Origin: Candidatus Pantoea varia
Lineage (GTDB): Bacteria; Pseudomonadota; Gammaproteobacteria; Enterobacterales; Enterobacteriaceae
Reading direction: 5' to 3'
Length of the DNA stretch: 64,000 nucleotides
NCBI RefSeq assembly: GCF_900115075.1
Contig: NZ_FOVG01000001.1
Coordinates: 1,860,001 to 1,924,000 of the forward strand
Shown here: in pieces, positions 1 through 9,387 of the stretch
Numbering within the stretch: position 1 is the first letter of the stretch
How the letters are laid out: each line of letters opens with the position of its first letter
Translations under genes and position numbers: made by a program
The notes under the pieces: generated by a model
Told to the model about the DNA's origin: nothing
The model's database searches: none
The model's input: only the letters and a program-made list of their open reading frames with translations

Positions 1-1359
1 CATCAGCTTACCGAACAACATACGCCCCTTCTCACCACCGGAAAGCACTTTCGCCGGCTTCTTAATATCATCCTGCGAAAACAGCAGACGACCAAGAATA
101 CCGCGAATGGTCTGCTCATCATCGCCAGGCTGTTTCCACTGACTCATCCAGTCAAATACTGTCAGGTCATTGGCAAAATCATCGGCGTGATCCTGAGCGT
201 AATAACCAATACGCGCATTCTCTGACCATTTAACGGTGCCATTATCTGGCGTAAGCTGACCCACCAGCGATTTCAACAGCGTCGACTTACCAATACCGTT
301 GGCACCGATTACCGCCAGCTTCTCACCCACTTCCAGCAGCAGATTTAAATTCTTAAACAGCGGACCGTTATCAAAGCCTTTCGTTAAACCTTCCACTTCC
401 AGCGCATTACGGAACAACTTCTTGTCCTGCTCAAAGCGGATAAACGGGTTCTGACGACTGGAAGCTTTCACTTCATCCAGTTTAATTTTATCCATCTGCT
501 TTGCGCGTGATGTCGCCTGACGCGATTTAGAGGCGTTGGCACTAAAACGACTGACGAATGATTGTAAGTCAGCAATCTGCGCTTTCTTCTTCGCGTTATC
601 CGATAACAAACGTTCACGAGCCTGCGTTGCAGCGGTCATATATTCGTCATAATTACCGGAATAAACCCGCAGCTCGCCATAATCCAAATCGGCCATGTGG
701 GTGCAGACCATATTAAGGAAATGACGGTCATGCGAAATGATAATCATGGTGCTGTCACGCTCGTTCAGCACCTGCTCCAGCCAGCGAATAGTATCGATGT
801 CCAGGTTGTTCGTCGGTTCATCGAGTAACAAAATGTCGGGATTTGAAAAAAGCGCCTGCGCCAGCAGTACACGCAATTTAAAGCCCGGCGCAATTTCGCT
901 CATTGGGCCGTAATGCTGCTCAACCGGAATACCCACGCCGAGTAATAACTCACCGGCACGGGACTCAGCGCTATAGCCGTCCATCTCACCGTAAAGCGCC
1001 TCAAGATCGCCGACCTTATACCCCTCTTCTTCGCTCATCTCTGGCAAAGAATAAATACGGTCGCGCTCCTGCTTCACTTCCCATAATTCATGGTGACCCA
1101 TGATGACGGTGTCCAGCACGCTGAATTGTTCAAAGGCGAACTGATCCTGACGCAGCTTACCGATGCGCTCATTAGGATCGTAAGAGACGTTGCCGCCTGA
1201 AGGCACCAGATCGCCACCCAAAATCTTCATGAAGGTGGATTTTCCGCTGCCGTTCGCACCGATTAAACCGTAACGATTACCGCCGCCAAATTTAACGGAG
1301 ATATTTTCGAACAGTGGCTTGCTGCCAAACTGCATGGTGATATTGCTGCTAACTAACAC
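1..1359 (-). CDS. ybiT: ABC-F family ATPase YbiT, 3' end cut by the window edge
   Basis: This is a soluble ABC-F protein with two ATPase domains and no membrane part; the family acts on the ribosome in translation. The 453 visible codons start at a GTG (1357-1359) and read [20 protein letters not shown], matching the E. coli YbiT start, which has Met there. The first Walker A is GANGSGKST. The last visible residues include the second signature LSGGEKGRM, followed by LFGKLM at the edge. E. coli YbiT has about 530 residues, so roughly 75 C-terminal residues with the second Walker B are missing. The reading frame is continuous to base 1. In E. coli ybiT lies near ybiR, as here, but ldtB is replaced by other genes. 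The identification is very secure; the exact role of YbiT is less clear than that of the EttA paralogue. Confidence 0.95.
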   Translation of the reverse strand, partial: MLVSSNITMQFGSKPLFENISVKFGGGNRYGLIGANGSGKSTFMKILGGDLVPSGGNVSYDPNERIGKLRQDQFAFEQFSVLDTVIMGHHELWEVKQERDRIYSLPEMSEEEGYKVGDLEALYGEMDGYSAESRAGELLLGVGIPVEQHYGPMSEIAPGFKLRVLLAQALFSNPDILLLDEPTNNLDIDTIRWLEQVLNERDSTMIIISHDRHFLNMVCTHMADLDYGELRVYSGNYDEYMTAATQARERLLSDNAKKKAQIADLQSFVSRFSANASKSRQATSRAKQMDKIKLDEVKASSRQNPFIRFEQDKKLFRNALEVEGLTKGFDNGPLFKNLNLLLEVGEKLAVIGANGIGKSTLLKSLVGQLTPDNGTVKWSENARIGYYAQDHADDFANDLTVFDWMSQWKQPGDDEQTIRGILGRLLFSQDDIKKPAKVLSGGEKGRMLFGKLM

Positions 1360-1480
1360 GGCATTGACCTTTGTGAAGAGAATGGATGAAAAAACGGCGG
1401 CTATTATGCCAGATGTGACGCAGCGCACGCCAGCGTCAGGCGTGGATTCCTGGCGGGGTGATTGATATCCCGGCAGAAAT

Positions 1481-1514
1481 AAAAAAGCCGGAGGGCCATA
1501 ATGGCCCCCCGGCT
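1481..1514 (-). terminator. intrinsic terminator of the H-NS-like gene
   Basis: GCCGGAGGGCC (1487-1497) pairs with GGCCCCCCGGC (1503-1513) around a 5-nt loop, with one mismatch. Read on the minus strand it ends in six T. It lies 24 bases after the H-NS stop codon. Confidence 0.85.
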
Positions 1515-1537
1515 CCCACTTACAAGGATTGTGTTGA

Positions 1538-1939
1538 TCAATCGATCAGGAAACTGTCCAGGCTTTTACCGGAATCCAGCGCTTTTTTAATCGCTGCCGG
1601 AGTACGGCCCTGGCCAGTCCAGGATTTCTGCTCACCGTTCTCGTCAGTGTAAGAATATTTAGCCGGACGCGGCGCACGCTTGGTACGTTTTTTCCCGCTT
1701 TCCAGCGCACCTAATAATTCATTAGGATCGATGCCGTCAGCCAGCAGCATTTCGCGATATTTAGACAGCTTTTCTTCTTTTTCGCGATTCTGCGTCTCTT
1801 CCGCTTCTGCTTCTTCGCGGCGCTCAGTAACAACAACGGTTAATTTTTCCAGGATCTCTTCAAGATCGGTCAGTGGCAGTTCACGAGCCTGGGCACGTAA
1901 TGTGCGAATATTGTTCAGTACCTTAAATGCGTCACTCAT
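1538..1939 (-). CDS. H-NS family nucleoid-associated protein
   Basis: A 133-residue H-NS/StpA-type DNA-binding protein that should silence AT-rich and horizontally acquired DNA. The N-terminal coiled-coil oligomerisation region starts [20 protein letters not shown] and continues with an acidic, Glu-rich helix. A linker rich in Lys/Arg follows, then the C-terminal minor-groove-binding motif SWTGQGRTP with the conserved QGR. I chose ATG at 1939 because AAGGA lies 7 bases upstream; an in-frame GTG directly before it is less likely. It resembles H-NS more than StpA. In E. coli hns is elsewhere (near adhE), so this may be a second paralogue, and I give no symbol. It is followed by its own terminator, and AT-rich DNA precedes it, as is common for self-regulated hns genes. 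Confidence 0.9.
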   Translation of the reverse strand: MSDAFKVLNNIRTLRAQARELPLTDLEEILEKLTVVVTERREEAEAEETQNREKEEKLSKYREMLLADGIDPNELLGALESGKKRTKRAPRPAKYSYTDENGEQKSWTGQGRTPAAIKKALDSGKSLDSFLID

Positions 1940-2737
1940 CACAATGTCCTTGATTAAGGGAGGTTAATAAAACTGTAGCGCCAAGACTACCTAATTCAAA
2001 TAAAAAAATAAATTATTTTTACGCTACAGATAATTCTTAAGTATTAATTCACCCAAAATACCACTATTAAAAACGGCAGCACCAGACGTTTTATTAACGC
2101 TGAATTAACAACAAATCGCACTTTTACTCAGCGAATGAAAACGATTTCAACCCGATTATACCGGTAGAGGGCCGTAAACGCCTCCGCTAAAAGCGGGATG
2201 CGCAGCATTATTATTTACAATCAGTGTCCCGGCAATAACAGATTAAAAGAGTGCCCCGATCGCGATCCCTGTCACACCAGCTTACAGATTATGCTTAAAA
2301 ATCCGCCCGCAGCAATGCGAAATAGCGCAAAAGAATTACCCTATGCGGTTTTTTTATTATGTCCCTTCCCGCCTGTTAATCCGTTTTTACCGCTGCGATT
2401 TGCAGCGGAGTCGGATTAATCGCAGTGCGCTCCGCTGCGCAATAACCATTTTGCCTGGCTCAGCCTGGTGTGAGGTGCTTTAAAAAAAGCATCAAAGAAA
2501 TAAACTTAGAAAAGTGACGCAGCTCAAAAACCGGAATCCGGGATGTGCCAGCAGCATAAAAATAACCGCCATCCAGACGCGCCGATAATATCCCTGCTGT
2601 TACCTGTGGTTTATTTTCTGCTGACTGCGCCGGACAGAGTGATGCTGAGAAACCCACTTATTCAACGGGTTAGTTCATCGTGAACGACATTGAGAGGCTG
2701 AAACTTTCTGTTTTAACGCGGATGGAAGGCGAGATAA
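1940..2737. other. gene-free stretch of about 800 bp between the H-NS gene and the efflux operon
   Basis: No convincing gene. The first 150 bases upstream of the H-NS gene are AT-rich and should hold its promoter. Open frames at 2198-2419 (+) and 2460-2657 (-) lack a ribosome site and recognisable protein. An inverted repeat GCAGCGGAG (2402-2410) / CTCCGCTGC (2430-2438) is visible, overlapping a shorter CGCTGC/GCAGCG hairpin at 2391-2407. In E. coli the neighbourhood of ybiT holds ldtB; no trace of it is visible here. Confidence 0.6.
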
Positions 2738-2767
2738 GGCGGTCACTGCGCAGAGGCAGTGACCGCC
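2738..2767 (-). terminator. strong hairpin at the end of the efflux operon
   Basis: A perfect 12-bp stem, GGCGGTCACTGC (2738-2749) and GCAGTGACCGCC (2756-2767), with a 6-nt loop starts 7 bases after the stop of the outer-membrane factor. No long T tract follows on the minus strand, so it may be a weak terminator or a 3'-end protecting hairpin. Confidence 0.6.
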
Positions 2768-2773
2768 AGAGGA

Positions 2774-4303
2774 CTAATTAGCCTGCGTGGCCGGGCCAAA
2801 TACCGGGTAATCTGGCATATCAACGTTCTGGTACGTTTCCCAGCCGCCGCCCAGTGCTTTATAAAGCGCCACTAAATCGAGTGCGCTCTGCATCCGCGCC
2901 TGCGTCGCCTGCTCCTGTGCCTGCGCCAGCTGACGCTGCGCATCCAGCACCTCCAGGAAGGTCGAGAGCCCCTGACGATAACTGTCGCTGGCGAGATCAA
3001 AGGCGCGCTGCAGGGCGCCGGTCGTCTCGTCCAGTGCAGTGACGCGCTGCTGATCGGCACGGTAGCTGACCAGCGCATTTTCCACATCCTGCAATGCCGT
3101 CAGCACCGTCTGACGATAATCCAGCGCGGCGCTGGCCTGCTGCGCCCGTGCTAACTTCACGCTCGACACTAGCTGTCCGCCCTGGAAAATCGGAATCGAT
3201 AGCGACGGGCCGTAGCTGTAGAAATGGCTGCTCCAGTTATCCAGATAGCTGACGTCGGTGTTGCGGACACCCAGCTGGCCGGTCAGAGACAGACTCGGGA
3301 AAAGCTGGGCCACAGAAACGCCAATCTCAGCGGTTTGTGCATGCAGTGTCGCTTCAGCCTGACGAATATCAGGACGACGGCGTGCCAGCGTGGAAGGAAT
3401 GCCCACCTGAACAAACTGCGGCAGCGGCGGCAGCGATTTTGGCGTACTGAGTTCAGCATCCAGCGCGCCTGGCGTCTTACCCAGCAGCACCGCCAACCCA
3501 TTCATCGCCTGCCGCGCCTGCGCCTGATACTGCGGCAGTTGCGCCTGCAGCGTGCTGAGCTGGGCATGGGCATTTTCAACATCGGTCAGCGGAGCCAGAC
3601 CATTACGCTGCTGGCTCTGGGTCAGCTCGGTCGTCTGCTGCGCAATCTCAATCTGCTGTTGCAGCGTCTGGATGGTGCTCTGCGCGCCTCGCAGCTGCAG
3701 CCAGGCTCGCGCCACTTCGGCTTCAAGCGAAACCAGCGCATCATTGCGTTGTTCTATCGCGGCCTGCTGCTGGGCATTGGCGGCCTCAACCTGACGGCGC
3801 ACTTTGCCCCACAGGTCCAGCTCCCAGCTGGCGTCAAAGCTGCCCTGATAAAGGTTAACCGGCTGGGTCAGCCCGTTAAGCTGGCTCGCCACATTGCTGT
3901 CGAGCTGATCGGTTGCGCCATTGGATTCCAGCAAACCTTTAAGTCCAAGCTGCTGACGCGTCACTTTGGCCGAACCGCTCAGGCTGGGGAACAGACTGCC
4001 CTGCGCCTGCGTCAGCTGTTCACGCGCACCGGCAATGCGAAGTACGGTCTGCTGCAGGCTCAGGTTGCCCGCGATGGCCCGCTCAATCAGGCTGTCGAGC
4101 TGCGGATCGTTAAAGCTGCGCCACCAGCGGGAATTAATCGCGGCGTTTTGCGGCTTCGACGCCTCCTGCGAATCCAGGGTGTTGTAGCCACCCGGCACGA
4201 CAGGTTTCGGTGCCTGATAGTCAGGCCCGACGGCGCAGCCCGCCAGCCCAAGGGCCAGCAGTAAACTCAGGGGTTTCAGGCGATGAGAGTAAAAAACCTT
4301 CAT
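2774..4303 (-). CDS. outer-membrane efflux lipoprotein, NodT family
   Basis: A 509-residue TolC-like outer-membrane factor that would form the exit duct of the EmrA/EmrB pump encoded just upstream. The N-terminus is a lipoprotein signal with lipobox LAGC (lipidated Cys about residue 23), followed by AVGPDYQAP, the typical NodT-family start of the mature protein. Two internally repeated OEP domains follow, rich in Gln/Ala coiled-coil, with the recognisable segments RRPDIRQAEA and SYRQGLSTFLEVLDAQRQLA. I start at the ATG at 4303, which has AGGAG 9 bases upstream; a start at 4321 would overlap emrB and lengthen the signal. The emrB stop is 1 base away, so the genes are translationally coupled. 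Length is normal for the family. The substrate cannot be told from sequence. Confidence 0.9.
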   Translation of the reverse strand: MKVFYSHRLKPLSLLLALGLAGCAVGPDYQAPKPVVPGGYNTLDSQEASKPQNAAINSRWWRSFNDPQLDSLIERAIAGNLSLQQTVLRIAGAREQLTQAQGSLFPSLSGSAKVTRQQLGLKGLLESNGATDQLDSNVASQLNGLTQPVNLYQGSFDASWELDLWGKVRRQVEAANAQQQAAIEQRNDALVSLEAEVARAWLQLRGAQSTIQTLQQQIEIAQQTTELTQSQQRNGLAPLTDVENAHAQLSTLQAQLPQYQAQARQAMNGLAVLLGKTPGALDAELSTPKSLPPLPQFVQVGIPSTLARRRPDIRQAEATLHAQTAEIGVSVAQLFPSLSLTGQLGVRNTDVSYLDNWSSHFYSYGPSLSIPIFQGGQLVSSVKLARAQQASAALDYRQTVLTALQDVENALVSYRADQQRVTALDETTGALQRAFDLASDSYRQGLSTFLEVLDAQRQLAQAQEQATQARMQSALDLVALYKALGGGWETYQNVDMPDYPVFGPATQAN

Positions 4304-4304
4304 G

Positions 4305-5873
4305 TTAGTGTGCTCCTGCACTGCCTTCGCTCTTAATCGGCGACAGCAGCCAACAAAATGGAATCAAAATCAGGGCGACAATACTCAGGCCTGAGAAGAC
4401 ATCGATGTAAGCGAGAATACGCGACTGCGCAATCATCTCCTGATAGAGCTGTCCGGTTGCCAGCGTGACGGGATCGCCTACCGCCGAGGTAAAGTCGCGG
4501 ATCGCCTGCGCCCAGTGCTGAAGCGTAATATTGAACGGCTCGTTCAGCGGCGTCATGTTATGCACCATGTGCGCCGACCGCGCCTGTGCGCGCTCGGTAA
4601 TGGCTGCGGTCGAGAGCGAGATCCCAATCGATCCGGCCACGTTACGGAACATGGTAAACAGCGCCGAGGCGTCCGCATTGAGCCGTTGCGGAATAGTGAC
4701 AAAGGCGATCGTCGTTAACGGCACAAACAGGAAACCCAGCCCGATTGACTGCGCGCTGCGCATCATCACCAGCGTTTTGAAATCGACATCCGGCGTTAAG
4801 GTGGCGGAGTAGAAAAATGCCACGGCCAGGCAGCTGAAACCAAAGGCGATGATGTATCGTGTCTGCACAATCGGCATCAGTTTCAGCACCAGCGGAATTG
4901 TCAGCACGATCAACACCGCGCCGGGCGATAACACCAGCCCTGACCAGGTGGCGGTATAACCCAGATCCTGTTGCGCCAGCTGTGGCAGCACCACGGAACT
5001 GCCATACAGAATCATCGCCATGCCCGCCATCAGCAGCCCGGCCACCCAGAAGTTACGGTCTTTCATCACCAGAATATCGACCACCGGCTTACGGGCATAC
5101 ATCAGCCAGTAAATGGCCCCGACGATGCCGATCAGCGCCAGAATGGCGAACAGCACGATAAAGTGCGAGGCAAACCAGTCCTCATCTTCTCCACGATCCA
5201 GCATCACCTGCAGACAACCCAGCCCTAAGGTAATCAGGCTGATACCGATGTAATCGATCTTCAGCTTACCTTTGGCCCATTTACGCTCCCACGGTGGATC
5301 TTCCAGCAGCTGATAGATCGCCAGCACGGTCAGCACGCCCACCGGAATGTTGATAAAGAACACCCAGCGCCAGCTGTAGTTGTCGGTGATCCAGCCCCCT
5401 AATGTCGGGCCAATAACCGGCGCGACAATAATGGCGATAGAGGAGAGACCAAAGGCCTTGCCGCGATCTTCCGGCTTGAAGTAGTCCAGCAGCACGGACT
5501 GTTGAACCGGCTGTAATCCGCCGCCAAAAAAGCCCTGCAGCACGCGGAACAAAATGATCTGCCACAGTTCTGTTGCGATGCCGCACAGGAAGGAACAGAT
5601 GGTGAACATCACGATGCAGATCAGGAAAAACTGTTTACGCCCAAACAAACGGCTGAAGAACGCAGAGATAGGCAGCACAATGCCGTTCGCCACCAGATAG
5701 GAGGTCAGCACCCACGTTGACTCATCGTAACTGGAGGAGAGCGAACCGGCGATGTGCGGCAGCGCCACGTTGACGATGGTGGTGTCGAGGATCTCCATAA
5801 ACACCGCCAGCGTCACCGTGATCGCCACTAACCACGGATTACTGGCCGGTTTCCAGCTCTGCGCCGTACTCAT
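4305..5873 (-). CDS. EmrB/QacA-type drug:proton antiporter, MFS DHA2 family
   Basis: A 522-residue inner-membrane transporter with about 14 predicted helices. It would drive export by proton antiport and pass substrate to the EmrA-like adaptor. Family marks are LDTTIVNVALPHIAGSL in the first helix (motif D1), RLFGRKQFF between helices 2 and 3 (motif A) and APVIGPTLGGW in helix 5 (antiporter motif C). The start ATG overlaps the adaptor stop as ATGA (5870-5873), and the lipoprotein gene follows after one base, so the order is adaptor, pump, outer duct. No MarR-type regulator (EmrR) is adjacent, unlike the classical emrRAB locus, so this is probably a paralogous system. I leave the symbol empty for that reason. 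Confidence 0.9.
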   Translation of the reverse strand: MSTAQSWKPASNPWLVAITVTLAVFMEILDTTIVNVALPHIAGSLSSSYDESTWVLTSYLVANGIVLPISAFFSRLFGRKQFFLICIVMFTICSFLCGIATELWQIILFRVLQGFFGGGLQPVQQSVLLDYFKPEDRGKAFGLSSIAIIVAPVIGPTLGGWITDNYSWRWVFFINIPVGVLTVLAIYQLLEDPPWERKWAKGKLKIDYIGISLITLGLGCLQVMLDRGEDEDWFASHFIVLFAILALIGIVGAIYWLMYARKPVVDILVMKDRNFWVAGLLMAGMAMILYGSSVVLPQLAQQDLGYTATWSGLVLSPGAVLIVLTIPLVLKLMPIVQTRYIIAFGFSCLAVAFFYSATLTPDVDFKTLVMMRSAQSIGLGFLFVPLTTIAFVTIPQRLNADASALFTMFRNVAGSIGISLSTAAITERAQARSAHMVHNMTPLNEPFNITLQHWAQAIRDFTSAVGDPVTLATGQLYQEMIAQSRILAYIDVFSGLSIVALILIPFCWLLSPIKSEGSAGAH

Positions 5874-7015
5874 TCCACCGTCACCTTAGGTTCAACTGAG
5901 AGACCCAGTGGCAGTGGATGATTCGGATCCAGACCTTTGTCGATCACGATTTTCACCGGCACGCGCTGAACGATTTTCACGTAGTTACCGGTGGCGTTTT
6001 CTGACGGGAAGGTCGAGAAGCGTGAGCCGGAGCCCATCTGGACACTGTCGACATGCCCTTCCAGCTTCATATCCGGCCAGGCATCGACGCTGATCTCAAC
6101 TTTATCGCCCGGATTCATGCGTTGCAGCTGAGACTCTTTAAAGTTCGCGGTGACCCAGATTTCAGGTGAGACCAGCGAGAACAGCGATGAACCGGCCTGT
6201 ACCAGTGTGCCCAGCTGAACATTACGCTTGGTGATAAACCCGTCATAAGGTGCGCGAACCTGGGTATAAGAGAGATTAAGATCGGCCGTGCTTAACTGCG
6301 CTTTCGCCTGCTCAACCTGTTGCTGACGCGCTTCAACATTGGTTTCCTGCTGACGAATCTGCAGGGCAACCTGCGACGCGACTTCAACCTGGGCTTTCGC
6401 ACTCTGTAGCTGCGCCTGCGCTGAACGTAACTGCGCGGAGGCGCTGTCGATATTACGCTGACTGGTCGCGCGCGGGTCAACGCCACGCTGGCGACGATAA
6501 TCCGCCTGCGCATTCAGCATATTCGCTTCTGCTTTAGCCTGATCGGCCAGAGCCTGATCGCGCTGTGCCGGATACTGTACCTTTGACAGCGCCAGCTGGG
6601 CCTGCGCCTGATGCAGCTGAGCCACCGCTAAGCCGAGCTGTGCGTTAGCCTGCTCGCGCTGGGCACGGTTGTCGCTGGGGTCAATTTCCACCAGCAGATC
6701 GCCCTTCTTAACCCGCTGGTTATCTTTCACCAGCAGCTTCACGACATAGCCGGAGGCTTTAGGCGCAATGGTAACGGCATCGCCTTCGGTAAAGGCGTCG
6801 TCGGTGGTTTCAATATTGCGGGTAGATAACCAGAACCACAGACCGACAATCAGCATAATCACCACCACCACCGCCAGAATAATCAGCGGCTTTTTACCGG
6901 GGCGTTTGCGCTCAGGCTGCTTGTCGTTGTCCTGATTTTCCTCTGGCTGACGGTTTTTATCCGTCGTGTTTTCTGCGTCCTGCTGGTGTGGATCGCGTTG
7001 ATTATTCTCGCTCAT
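5870..7015 (-). CDS. EmrA-like membrane-fusion protein (HlyD family)
   Basis: A 381-residue periplasmic adaptor linking the EmrB-like pump to the outer-membrane lipoprotein. Domains: a long hydrophilic, Gln/Asp/Lys-rich cytoplasmic tail (about 1-40), one membrane helix (about 42-65, IILAVVVVIMLIVGLWFWL), the first lipoyl half (TIAPKASGYVVKLLVKDNQ), a long Gln/Ala coiled-coil hairpin, then the second lipoyl half and beta-barrel (YTQVRAPYDGFITKRNVQLG). I prefer the ATG at 7015 (MSENNQ); in-frame starts 9-12 bases upstream are possible because the best ribosome site (GGGA) is close. The upstream 150 bases hold a candidate promoter with TTGCAC and GATATA 18 bases apart. It is the first gene of the three-gene operon. 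Confidence 0.9.
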   Translation of the reverse strand: MSENNQRDPHQQDAENTTDKNRQPEENQDNDKQPERKRPGKKPLIILAVVVVIMLIVGLWFWLSTRNIETTDDAFTEGDAVTIAPKASGYVVKLLVKDNQRVKKGDLLVEIDPSDNRAQREQANAQLGLAVAQLHQAQAQLALSKVQYPAQRDQALADQAKAEANMLNAQADYRRQRGVDPRATSQRNIDSASAQLRSAQAQLQSAKAQVEVASQVALQIRQQETNVEARQQQVEQAKAQLSTADLNLSYTQVRAPYDGFITKRNVQLGTLVQAGSSLFSLVSPEIWVTANFKESQLQRMNPGDKVEISVDAWPDMKLEGHVDSVQMGSGSRFSTFPSENATGNYVKIVQRVPVKIVIDKGLDPNHPLPLGLSVEPKVTVE

Positions 7016-7164
7016 AGTTCCCATCACTGGCTAAGGCCCTGATTCCGGGCATAAAGGTCCTGTTAACCTTATATCGGAAACTGACAAAATCCAGTGCAAC
7101 TTTACGAAACTTGAGGAATGGCGCACATCCTGCCACCTCTGAGAGGCAGCGGGATGCGTCGGGC

Positions 7165-8274
7165 CTAATTGAGCAACCGCAGAAGCAGCCAGCCGCTGGC
7201 CATTGACCAGGCCAGCAAAGGAATGGAAAAGAGATGGAATTGCCACCAGACGGCGCGATCTTTTGCCATTCGCAGGGCAATCAGGTTAGCCAGTGAACCC
7301 GGCAGCAGACCAAACCCGCCAATATTGACCGCCCAGGCGAGCACATCGGTCGGCGGGACTTTCTGCAGCAGCAGAATCGTGGCCGGGACGTTACTGATCA
7401 CCTGTGACAGACCAATCGCCAGCAGATAAAGCTGCCCCTGACCGAAATGCGCCACCGCATCAAAGTGAGCTTGCATCACCGGCAGACGCGTCAGCAGGAA
7501 GACGTCAACAAACATGGCGATAAACACCGCCAGCAGGCTCCAGTCGATGCGCTGCAGTACCGAACGCGCCATCACCATGAAGGTGGCCAGGATCAGCAGC
7601 AGTATCCAGCCCGTGATCTCCAGCTCCAGACCGGCGATAAACAGCAGGTATAACACCACGCTGACGATGAACAGCGGCTTCTGCCACTCCGGCTGTTCCG
7701 GATTGTCATGCTTGTCAATCGACCGCTTTGAGAAGCTGAACCAGGTGAGTACCACCAGGCTCAGCAGCAGCCAGGCGGCCAGCGGCAGCATCTGCACAAT
7801 GAAACCAATAACGCTGAGCTTGCCGTGACTCCACAACAAAATGTTTTGCGGGTTGCCGACCGGCGTCAGCAGCGATCCGGCATTAACCGCCAGCGCCTCG
7901 AAAATGATCAGGCGTGAGATAGGTAAATGTGAGAACTTCCGCAGCGTTAAGGTCAGCGGCACCAGAATAAACAGCGCCACATCGTTGGTCAGAAACGTCG
8001 AGAGCAACGCAGCAGCCAGCACCATAAACAGTGCCAGCGCACGTTCGTGCCGGAAACGGGCAATCAGTCGCCCCCCCAGCACGTCAAAGTAGCCGCTGGT
8101 TTCCAGCCCTTTGGTCAGAATCAACAACCCGGTGAGTGTGATAATGGTATGCCAGTCTACGGCTCCGGGCAGATCGGCCCAGCGGAAATCCGCCAGACAT
8201 GCCAGAACTACACCAATCACGATTAATAAATGCAAAATAGAGTCATGCAAAAAAGATCGAAGCAGTTGAGGCAT
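7165..8274 (-). CDS. ybiR: SLC13/ArsB-type inner-membrane transporter YbiR
   Basis: A 369-residue polytopic membrane protein of the DASS/ArsB-like ion-transporter superfamily, close in length to E. coli YbiR (372). About ten hydrophobic segments are visible. The helix-break motifs STFLTNDVALFILVPL and NAGSLLTPVGNPQN in the first half, and the related SQVISNVPATILLL in the second, are typical of this superfamily. The physiological substrate is unknown to me. Gene order ybiR-mntR matches E. coli, with mntR ending 20 bases upstream of the ybiR start and read the same way, so the two may be cotranscribed. A hairpin-like repeat around 7126-7160 lies just after the stop. Confidence 0.9.
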   Translation of the reverse strand: MPQLLRSFLHDSILHLLIVIGVVLACLADFRWADLPGAVDWHTIITLTGLLILTKGLETSGYFDVLGGRLIARFRHERALALFMVLAAALLSTFLTNDVALFILVPLTLTLRKFSHLPISRLIIFEALAVNAGSLLTPVGNPQNILLWSHGKLSVIGFIVQMLPLAAWLLLSLVVLTWFSFSKRSIDKHDNPEQPEWQKPLFIVSVVLYLLFIAGLELEITGWILLLILATFMVMARSVLQRIDWSLLAVFIAMFVDVFLLTRLPVMQAHFDAVAHFGQGQLYLLAIGLSQVISNVPATILLLQKVPPTDVLAWAVNIGGFGLLPGSLANLIALRMAKDRAVWWQFHLFSIPLLAWSMASGWLLLRLLN

Positions 8275-8294
8275 GGTGAGAGTACGCCTTAGCG

Positions 8295-8753
8295 TTAACG
8301 GGTTTCGGAGAACTTCTTAAATACAGCCAGAGTTTCATCACTGACGTGATGCTCAATACCTTCTGAATCGCGTCGGGCTGTTTCGGGACTGATGCCTAAC
8401 GCCAGCAGAAAACTTTCAACTATATGATGACGGGCGCGACTCTCCTCTGCCAGCTTCTCACCTTCACTGGTCAGGAAGACACCGCGGTAAGGCACCTGCT
8501 CTACCAGCCCGGCACTGCCAAGCCGCTTCAGCATTTTAGCCACGGTCGGTTGCGAAACGCCCAGACGGGCCGCCATATCGACCTGACGCGCTTCGCCAAA
8601 TTCACCTATCAAATCAGAGATTAACTCAACGTAGTCATCAATTAATTCCCGACGATGCGCTTCACGCACCTGCCGAAAACCTTCGACATGCTCTTCAATA
8701 TCTTTCAGTGGTCCTTTTGGCGCAGAAACCACGCTTTTAGCACGACGACTCAT
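8295..8753 (-). CDS. mntR: manganese-responsive transcriptional regulator MntR
   Basis: A 152-residue DtxR/MntR-family repressor and activator. On binding Mn2+ it represses mntS and manganese uptake genes. The winged helix-turn-helix spans about residues 30-90 ([21 protein letters not shown] is nearly the E. coli sequence). The metal-binding and dimer region follows ([20 protein letters not shown], then [16 protein letters not shown]), which keeps the family Asp/Glu/His pattern. The basic N-terminal tail [10 protein letters not shown] also matches enteric MntR. It is divergent from mntS, and a MntR-type palindrome lies between the two genes. Confidence 0.95.
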   Translation of the reverse strand: MSRRAKSVVSAPKGPLKDIEEHVEGFRQVREAHRRELIDDYVELISDLIGEFGEARQVDMAARLGVSQPTVAKMLKRLGSAGLVEQVPYRGVFLTSEGEKLAEESRARHHIVESFLLALGISPETARRDSEGIEHHVSDETLAVFKKFSETR

Positions 8754-8867
8754 TCAGCTTCCTCATTATTATTGCCCGTACTGACACTGCTGTACGGATT
8801 TAGCTGCGCTCATTGTAAACCAGCCGCAAAGAAGCTCAAATTTTTCGTCATTAGCCTTGGCTAAACG

Positions 8868-8885
8868 ATATAGCCAATGCTATAT
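8868..8885. promoter_or_regulatory. MntR operator upstream of mntS
   Basis: ATATAGC (8868-8874), CAAT, GCTATAT (8879-8885) is a perfect palindrome with 7-bp arms. It matches the ACATAGC/GCTATGT pattern of enteric MntR boxes. It lies in the mntR-mntS divergent region about 120 bases before the mntS start. A second palindrome, TTAGCCTTGGCTAA, sits at 8851-8864 immediately beside it. Confidence 0.85.
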
Positions 8886-9006
8886 TCGATGATAATGTAA
8901 GCAGCAAACGTCAGATCCTTGTTGATCCTTTGCTGCTCCGGTGATGATGACGCTTCTCACCGCAGGTTGCTGACTACCGCGTCGACAATGATTGGGAGGT
9001 GATTCT

Positions 9007-9198
9007 ATGAGCACCCTGAAATGTTGCTTAGATTGCAGCAAATGCTTCCAGGCTGAAAAGAAAACAACCACGGAGATGAAATCCTGGCTGTGCCTGCTGA
9101 CGCGTTCCCCGTTCACACTGCGTCTGATGTTGATTGAAAAACTGCTGGGCCATAAGCCTGCCGATCGTCGCTGTCAGAATCTTATCTGGCGCGGCTAA
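9007..9198 (+). CDS. mntS: small manganese-responsive protein MntS, N-terminally extended
   Basis: A 63-residue small protein. The segment SPFTLRLML (residues 34-42) matches SPFKVRLML of the 42-residue E. coli MntS, the small protein that raises available Mn2+ by limiting export. Alignment would begin near the internal Met24 (codon at 9076). However, the best ribosome site by far, GGGAGGTGAT, lies just before the ATG at 9007, and nothing comparable precedes 9076. The extra 23 residues contain CCLDCSKC, four cysteines in eight residues, followed by a Lys/Thr-rich stretch. Divergent position to mntR and the MntR box support the identification. Whether the extension is made, and whether it binds metal, is inference. 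Confidence 0.8.
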   Translation: MSTLKCCLDCSKCFQAEKKTTTEMKSWLCLLTRSPFTLRLMLIEKLLGHKPADRRCQNLIWRG

Positions 9199-9387
9199 TT
9201 CTGATTCAGTGCCTTTCAGCCAGCGGCTGAGAGGCGCACTTTCCCCTTCTGACCTCTTTTTCTAAAATTCCCACAAGAACATGATGCCCTGCGGCATAAC
9301 CTCGCATGGCTGTTGATCGGCTTCAGGTTTAAAGAAGAGGCAGGAAACGAGCAGAGGCGGGAAAGTGGCGGATAAAATCAGCGCAAT

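Noticed and set aside
2198..2657. Two open frames (2198-2419 plus, 2460-2657 minus) as small genes in the 800-bp gap
   Set aside because: No ribosome site and no protein resemblance; the residues look like random translation.
3224..4264. 346-codon open frame on the plus strand opposite the outer-membrane efflux gene
   Set aside because: It is an antisense shadow of a GC-rich coding gene: no ribosome site, Arg/Gln-rich composition and no family, while the minus strand encodes a clear lipoprotein.
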